Assembly (NCBI GenBank): GCA_017882935.1
Contig: JADGOP010000069.1
Location: forward strand, 1 to 9,042
Origin: Actinomycetota bacterium
GTDB lineage: Bacteria; Actinomycetota; Acidimicrobiia; Acidimicrobiales; Iamiaceae
Direction: 5' to 3'
DNA length: 9,042 nucleotides
Shown: positions 5,956 to 9,042 of the stretch, piece by piece
Layout of the letters: the number at the start of each line of letters is the position of its first letter
How positions within the stretch are numbered: the stretch's first letter is position 1
Translations under genes and position numbers: made by a program
The notes under the pieces: model-generated
Database searches by the model: none
Seen by the model: the letters and a program-made list of their open reading frames with translations, nothing else
Told to the model about the DNA's origin: nothing

Positions 5956-7165
5956 GGGTCTCCAGTCGGTCACGGACGTGGGCCAGGAACGCCGCCGCAT
6001 AGGCGCCGTCGAACGCGCGGTGGTCGAAGCTCAGCGAGAGGTTGCCGAGGGGGTGCACCGCCATGCCCCACCCACTGTCGGGCAGCGGGACCGCGGTGGG
6101 CCGCATCCTCACGCCGTCGACAGCCACGATCGCGACCTGGGGTGGGTTGATGATGGGTCCGGTCGAGACGGTGCCGTAGGAGCCGACGCCGGTGACCGTG
6201 AACGTGGCGCCGCCGAGCTCGTCGGCCCGCAGCCGCCCGCGCCGGGCGCGCTCGGCCAGGTCGACCACCGCCGCCCCGAGCTGCCGCAGCCGCAGCGAGG
6301 CCGCCTCGTGCAGCACCGGCACCAGCAGCGCCTCGCGGGCGATGTCGACGGCGAAGCCGAGGTTCACGTCATGGTGCACCAGGAGGTGGTCGGCGGCGAC
6401 GCTGGCGTTCACGTGGGGGAACGCGGCGATGCCGTCGACGACGGCGCGCGACACGTAGGGGAGGTAGGTGAGCCCGGTGTGGCGGCGGGACGCGTCGACG
6501 TTGGTGTAGTCGACCTCCATCACCACGAGGGCGTGCGCCGCGGTGACCACCGACCGGGCCAGGTTGTCGGCCGTGGCGCGGCGCACCGCGGTGAAGGGCA
6601 GGACCTCGTCGTTGGGGCCCTGCTCCGGTGCGAGCGCCGGTGTGGTCACAGGGGTGGTGGGGGCTGCGCCGCGCGCCGCGGCCGCCAGCACGTCGGCGCG
6701 GGTGATGCGCCCCTCGCGCCCGGAGCCGGTCACCGCCGCCGCGTCGAGCCCGTGCTCCGCGAGGAGCGACCGCACCACCGGCGACAGCACCGCCCGCTCG
6801 CCCGCGACGGACCGGGTGCGCACGGGCGCGCGCCGCTGCTCGTCGCGGGGCGCGACGACCGGCTCGAGGGTCGGGCCGGAAGGGGCTCGGGTCTCGGGCT
6901 CGTCGAGGGTGACCGGGTCGTCGGCCGTGGTGGTGATGAGGCCGAGCAGCGTGCCCACGGGAGCGACCTCACCGTCGCCGACGCGGATCTCGCGCAGCAC
7001 GCCCTCGACTGCGGACGGCACCTCCGCGTCGACCTTGTCGGTGGACACGTCGAAGAGCGTCTCGTCGACCGCAACGCCGTCGCCGGGCTGCTTGTACCAC
7101 CGCACGATCGTCCCCTCGGTCACGGTCTCGCCCAGTTGGGGCATCGTCACGAGGGTCGTGGTCAC
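5933..7165 (-). CDS. Dihydrolipoamide acyltransferase (E2) of a 2-oxo-acid dehydrogenase complex
   Basis: This 410-residue E2 carries acyl groups on a lipoyl-lysine and transfers them to CoA, forming the core of the complex. A single lipoyl domain (about 3-78) carries the modified K44 in DVSTDKVDAEVPS. A Pro/Ala/Arg linker follows, then a peripheral-subunit-binding domain (about 126-163, LSPVVRSLLAEHGLD to GREGRITRADVL), a second linker, and the catalytic domain (about 186-410) with TGPIINPPQVAI and the active-site motif DHRAFDG (381-387, H382 and D386). Length and layout are usual for a one-lipoyl-domain E2. The start is the GTG at 7165, with GGAGG 8 nt upstream. The next gene is the fused E1 (23-nt overlap). 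No E3 dihydrolipoamide dehydrogenase is in the window. Motifs lean to the branched-chain/pyruvate side rather than 2-oxoglutarate, but the acyl specificity cannot be fixed by eye. Confidence 0.95.
   Translation of the reverse strand: MTTTLVTMPQLGETVTEGTIVRWYKQPGDGVAVDETLFDVSTDKVDAEVPSAVEGVLREIRVGDGEVAPVGTLLGLITTTADDPVTLDEPETRAPSGPTLEPVVAPRDEQRRAPVRTRSVAGERAVLSPVVRSLLAEHGLDAAAVTGSGREGRITRADVLAAAARGAAPTTPVTTPALAPEQGPNDEVLPFTAVRRATADNLARSVVTAAHALVVMEVDYTNVDASRRHTGLTYLPYVSRAVVDGIAAFPHVNASVAADHLLVHHDVNLGFAVDIAREALLVPVLHEAASLRLRQLGAAVVDLAERARRGRLRADELGGATFTVTGVGSYGTVSTGPIINPPQVAIVAVDGVRMRPTAVPLPDSGWGMAVHPLGNLSLSFDHRAFDGAYAAAFLAHVRDRLETRDWSAEH
5960..5963 (-). promoter_or_regulatory. Ribosome binding site GGAG deciding the E1 start
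   Basis: GGAG on the minus strand lies 4 nt before the GTG at 5955, inside the last E2 codons. It supports the GTG over the more upstream ATG at 6000, which lacks any purine-rich site. Confidence 0.6.
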
Positions 7166-7173
7166 CTGGTCGG

Positions 7174-7178
7174 CCTCC
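7174..7178 (-). promoter_or_regulatory. Ribosome binding site GGAGG for the E2 gene
   Basis: GGAGG on the minus strand, 8 nt before the GTG at 7165. This strong site fixes the E2 start. Confidence 0.75.
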
Positions 7179-7185
7179 GGAGTGC

Positions 7186-7226
7186 GCTACGTCAGTTGCT
7201 CAACGTCCGCCACGTCAGGTGGCTCA
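7186..7226. repeat. Two-copy operator-like box upstream of the E2 gene
   Basis: Two related boxes lie side by side: GCTACGTCAGTTGCTCA (7186-7202) and GCCACGTCAGGTGGCTCA (7209-7226). They share ACGTCAG and a trailing GCTCA/CTCA and differ by one inserted base. Their ACGTCAG cores are 23 bp apart, about two helical turns. The second copy contains a perfect inverted repeat GCCAC-N5-GTGGC (7209-7223). They sit between the E2 ribosome binding site and its putative -10 box, which is where a repressor or a 5' leader element would act. The binding protein is not identifiable from this window. Confidence 0.5.
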
Positions 7227-7236
7227 TGGTGCCTGG

Positions 7237-7242
7237 AGCGTA
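7237..7242 (-). promoter_or_regulatory. Possible -10 box (TACGCT) for the E2-E1 operon
   Basis: TACGCT on the minus strand fits TANNNT and would place the transcript start near 7230, just ahead of the two-copy box. No -35 match is visible. Confidence 0.25.
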
Positions 7243-7340
7243 GTGGCGCCCGGCAAGGAGGCGCTGACCCGGTTCCCGGACGGCTGCGCCGCGGCCGCCC
7301 ATTCGCTCGTCCTCTTAGTGGAGCTTTCCGGGTCGTCTCG

Positions 7341-7346
7341 TACCGT
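7341..7346 (+). promoter_or_regulatory. Possible -10 box (TACCGT) for the HtrA-type protease gene
   Basis: TACCGT fits TANNNT and would give a leader of about 60 nt before the protease start. Upstream, TTAGTG (7315-7320) is a poor -35 at 20-bp spacing. The remainder of the 7166-7413 gap holds no gene I can support. Confidence 0.25.
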
Positions 7347-7396
7347 TGCCCTCAGCATGGGTCGGAGCTGGTGCCTCGACCCCACCCTTCCCACCT

Positions 7397-7402
7397 GAGA
7401 GG
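7397..7402 (+). promoter_or_regulatory. Ribosome binding site GAGAGG for the protease gene
   Basis: GAGAGG lies 11 nt before the ATG at 7414, 8 nt before an in-frame GTG at 7411, and only 2 nt before the GTG at 7405. The spacing argues against 7405 and allows either 7411 or 7414. Confidence 0.5.
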
Positions 7403-7413
7403 CAGTGGCAGTG

Positions 7414-8679
7414 ATGGATGATTCAACGGGTTGGAGCGTCGATCCGGGCGAGCGGCCGCCGATGCACGGCGGTCCCTGGTTCCCGCCTGCGGCGCCCGCC
7501 GCGGCCCCGACGTCGGAGCCCTACGCCGGGCCGGCCCCTACGACCTACGCCGCTCCCGCAGGCAACCGCCCGCCGGTGCAGCCGGCCACCCCCCGCCGGT
7601 CCGACGGCTCCAAGTCGCGTGCCGGAGCCGTCATCGCGCTCGCCGCGGTCCTCGCCGCCGGCCTCGGCTTCGGTGCCGGGCGGCTCAGCAGCAAGTCGTC
7701 GCCCAGTGCCGTGCTCGCCCGCGCCGCCCAGGCGTCGTCGGGTGGCACGCTGCAGCCCGCCGCCACCTCGGCCGCGCCCCTCTCGGGCAACGAGGCCGAG
7801 CCCGCGGCGGCCGTCGCCAAGGTGCTCTCTCCCGCCGTCGTGCAGCTGCAGTCCAGCGCCGACCTCGGCTCGGGCTTCATCTACGACAAGAGCGGCCTGA
7901 TCCTCACCGCGGCCCACGTGGTGTCGGGGAACTCCACCATGCAGGTGCGCCTCGCCGACGGCACGCAGACCACCGGCAAGGTGCTCGGCGCCGACAACGC
8001 CACGGACGTGGCCGTGGTCAAGATCACCGTGAACAAGGACCTGCCCGTCGCCGTGCTGGCCACCGACTCGAAGGTCGCCGTCGGGCAGACCGCCATCGCC
8101 ATCGGCAGCCCGTACGGTCTCGACCAGACGGTCACCGAGGGCATCGTCAGTGCCGTCGGCCGGGCCATCCAGACGCCCGGTGGTGAGGTCGCCATGATCC
8201 AGACCGACGCGCCGATCAACCCCGGCAACTCGGGCGGCGCCCTGGCCGACCGCATGGGCCGGATCATCGGCATCAACGACTCGATCATCTCCGGGTCGGG
8301 CTCCTCGAGCTCCGGCAGCGAGTCGGGCAACGTCGGGGTCGGCTTCGCCGTCCCGATCGACCTCGCCAAGTCGGTCGCCGACCGCATCGTCGCCGGCAAG
8401 CCCCTCGCCTCGGGCTACCTCGGCATCAGCGGGAACGACGCCACGGGCAGCCAGGCAGGCGCCCTGATCGTGTCGGTCAGCCCCAACTCGCCGGCCGCCA
8501 AGGCCGGCCTGCGTGAGGGCGACGTCGTCACGCAGTTCGACGGCACCAAGGTCGAAGGCATGGAGGACCTGGCCGCCGCGGTCCGGACCCACCAGCCCGA
8601 CGAGACGGTCACCATCGTCGTCCTGCGGGGCGGCAAGCAGCTGTCCATCCAGGTCACGCTCGACAAGCTCAAGAACTGA
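7414..8679 (+). CDS. Membrane-anchored HtrA/DegP-type serine protease with one PDZ domain
   Basis: This 421-residue trypsin-like protease is expected to face the cell exterior and degrade or refold damaged envelope proteins. A Pro/Ala/Gly-rich N-tail (1-66), probably cytoplasmic, precedes one hydrophobic anchor (about 70-90). After a linker, the protease domain (about 131-328) shows the catalytic triad: H168 in LTAAHVV, D198 in NATDVAVV, and S273 in GNSGGA. A Ser/Gly-rich loop (about 294-306) comes before VGVGFAVPIDLA. One PDZ domain (about 334-418) contains YLGI and SPAAKAGLREGDVV. The anchor-protease-PDZ design is typical of actinobacterial HtrA proteins such as PepD/HtrA relatives. Start choice is between GTG 7411 and ATG 7414, a one-codon difference; I use the ATG. 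The gene is divergent from the E2-E1 unit and ends 20 nt before a strong hairpin, so it is probably monocistronic. A stress promoter is expected but not clearly visible. Confidence 0.95.
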   Translation: MDDSTGWSVDPGERPPMHGGPWFPPAAPAAAPTSEPYAGPAPTTYAAPAGNRPPVQPATPRRSDGSKSRAGAVIALAAVLAAGLGFGAGRLSSKSSPSAVLARAAQASSGGTLQPAATSAAPLSGNEAEPAAAVAKVLSPAVVQLQSSADLGSGFIYDKSGLILTAAHVVSGNSTMQVRLADGTQTTGKVLGADNATDVAVVKITVNKDLPVAVLATDSKVAVGQTAIAIGSPYGLDQTVTEGIVSAVGRAIQTPGGEVAMIQTDAPINPGNSGGALADRMGRIIGINDSIISGSGSSSSGSESGNVGVGFAVPIDLAKSVADRIVAGKPLASGYLGISGNDATGSQAGALIVSVSPNSPAAKAGLREGDVVTQFDGTKVEGMEDLAAAVRTHQPDETVTIVVLRGGKQLSIQVTLDKLKN

Positions 8680-8699
8680 GCCCCCGAGCCCGCCGTCCA

Positions 8700-8741
8700 A
8701 CACGGCCCCGGCAGGCACTCTCCCGCCTGCCGGGGCCGTGT
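8700..8741 (+). terminator. Strong 17-bp hairpin terminator after the protease gene
   Basis: The arms ACACGGCCCCGGCAGGC (8700-8716) and GCCTGCCGGGGCCGTGT (8725-8741) pair perfectly around an 8-nt loop. No T-run follows on either strand, so it is a U-less hairpin, as is frequent in GC-rich actinobacteria. It begins 20 nt after the protease stop. Confidence 0.8.
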
Positions 8742-8756
8742 CGCGCCCCGGGCGCG
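8742..8756. repeat. Second GC inverted repeat abutting the terminator
   Basis: CGCGCCC-C-GGGCGCG follows the terminator hairpin with no gap. It could form a second, smaller stem (5 bp with a 5-nt loop) and so reinforce termination, or it may be a chance palindrome in GC-rich DNA. Confidence 0.4.
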
Positions 8757-8792
8757 GCCGGTCGTCGAGATCGGGCCGCCGCGGCAGCCCAC

Positions 8793-8798
8793 TAGGAT
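8793..8798 (+). promoter_or_regulatory. Putative -10 box TAGGAT, likely leaderless start of the next gene
   Basis: TAGGAT is a good match to the actinobacterial -10 consensus. It ends 9 nt before the ATG at 8808, which has no purine-rich ribosome binding site, so the transcript probably starts at or within a few bases of the start codon. Confidence 0.55.
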
Positions 8799-8807
8799 GA
8801 GCGGCCC

Positions 8808-9042
8808 ATGTCGACGATCGTCCTGCTCCTCCTCATTGCCACTGCCGTCCTGGTGGTGGCCGGCGTCGCGTTCGTGGGGCTGCGCGGGCGCGGCAAGGGC
8901 GTCGAGCTCGAGCCGCCGCCCACGCCACGGGCCGCGACGCAGGTCACGCCCCCCGAGGCAGTCGAGGCCGAAGGCGACGGTGCCGCCGTCGCGGTGGCCG
9001 AGCCTCCGCCGGTGGTCGAGGCCGAGCCCGAGGTCCGCGCCC
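8808..9042 (+). CDS. ftsY: Single-span membrane protein with acidic Pro-rich linker, possibly FtsY (truncated by window edge)
   Basis: Only the first 78 codons are present. Residues 2-24 form one hydrophobic segment (STIVLLLLIATAVLVVAGVA...). A short basic stretch (LRGRGKG) follows, then Pro-rich ELEPPPTPRAA, then a Glu/Ala/Val/Pro-rich acidic region. This order (membrane anchor, basic turn, PPP-containing segment, acidic A domain) matches the N-terminus of actinobacterial FtsY, the signal recognition particle receptor GTPase. The diagnostic NG GTPase domain would lie beyond the window, so the call is provisional. Other anchored proteins with acidic linkers could begin the same way. The smc gene that often precedes ftsY is not upstream here. 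The ATG at 8808 is supported by the TAGGAT box just ahead of it. The upstream hairpin separates it from the protease gene. Confidence 0.5.
   Translation, partial: MSTIVLLLLIATAVLVVAGVAFVGLRGRGKGVELEPPPTPRAATQVTPPEAVEAEGDGAAVAVAEPPPVVEAEPEVRA

Noticed and set aside
5956..6000. Longer E1 start at the ATG at 6000
   Set aside because: No ribosome binding site precedes it, it would add 15 residues with no family similarity, and it would deepen the overlap with E2 to 68 nt. The GTG at 5955 has GGAG 4 nt upstream.
3376..6150. Long plus-strand open frame opposite the E1 gene
   Set aside because: The translation is Arg/Gly/Ala/His-rich with no domain and is antisense to a clear 717-residue enzyme. 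A GC-bias shadow.
7405..7413. Protease start at the GTG at 7405
   Set aside because: Only 2 nt separate it from the GAGAGG site. The GTG at 7411 and ATG at 7414 are better spaced.
8293..8331. Ser/Gly run in the protease as a possible repeat or frameshift site
   Set aside because: The frame continues cleanly on both sides and surface loops of this kind occur at this place in HtrA proteases. Simple low complexity.
7423..8718. Minus-strand open frame opposite the protease gene
   Set aside because: Asp/Gly/Arg-rich shadow of the HtrA-type gene. It even crosses the terminator hairpin, and it has no domain.
1..9042. Defence island, prophage, transposon or CRISPR content
   Set aside because: No transposase, integrase, phage gene, spaced repeat array or toxin-antitoxin pair is visible. 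MoxR plus DUF58 here has the plain housekeeping layout rather than a multi-gene defence cassette, at least within the window.

Overview
The window is very GC-rich (well over 70% by eye), with GTG starts, tightly overlapping genes and start codons placed directly behind a TANNNT-type -10 box. This suggests a high-GC actinomycete-type bacterium. A deep branch such as Acidimicrobiia would fit, but that is a guess from style and not from a marker gene. No mobile element, CRISPR array, tRNA or rRNA is visible.

Layout. (1) Positions 1-1580, minus strand: a MoxR-type AAA+ ATPase followed, through a 4-nt stop/start overlap, by the first 119 codons of a DUF58 protein that runs off the left edge. (2) Positions 1581-1748: a divergent promoter region. 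(3) Positions 1749-3808, plus strand: an OmpR-type response regulator and its membrane histidine kinase, overlapping by 4 nt. (4) Positions 3802-7165, minus strand: a two-gene unit, transcribed first as a lipoyl-bearing E2 acyltransferase and then as a fused alpha/beta E1 of a 2-oxo-acid dehydrogenase complex. The E1 3' end overlaps the kinase 3' end by 7 nt. (5) Positions 7166-7413: a second divergent control region holding a repeated 15-18 bp box. (6) Positions 7414-8679, plus strand: a membrane-anchored HtrA/DegP-type serine protease with a PDZ domain. (7) Positions 8680-8807: a strong 17-bp hairpin terminator, then a -10 box. (8) Positions 8808-9042: the start of a single-span membrane protein with an acidic, proline-rich linker, possibly FtsY.

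How the parts may work together. MoxR plus DUF58 is a classic chaperone-like pair. The two-component system and the HtrA protease look like envelope-sensing and quality-control functions. The E2-E1 pair is metabolic, probably branched-chain 2-oxo-acid (or pyruvate-type) oxidation, and depends on an E3 encoded elsewhere. The region reads as ordinary chromosomal core and semi-core. I did not find a convincing new defence or mobile system. The points that merit a second look are the repeated operator-like box, the reversed E2-E1 order with a fused E1, the proline-rich tails, the tail-to-tail overlap and the leaderless starts.
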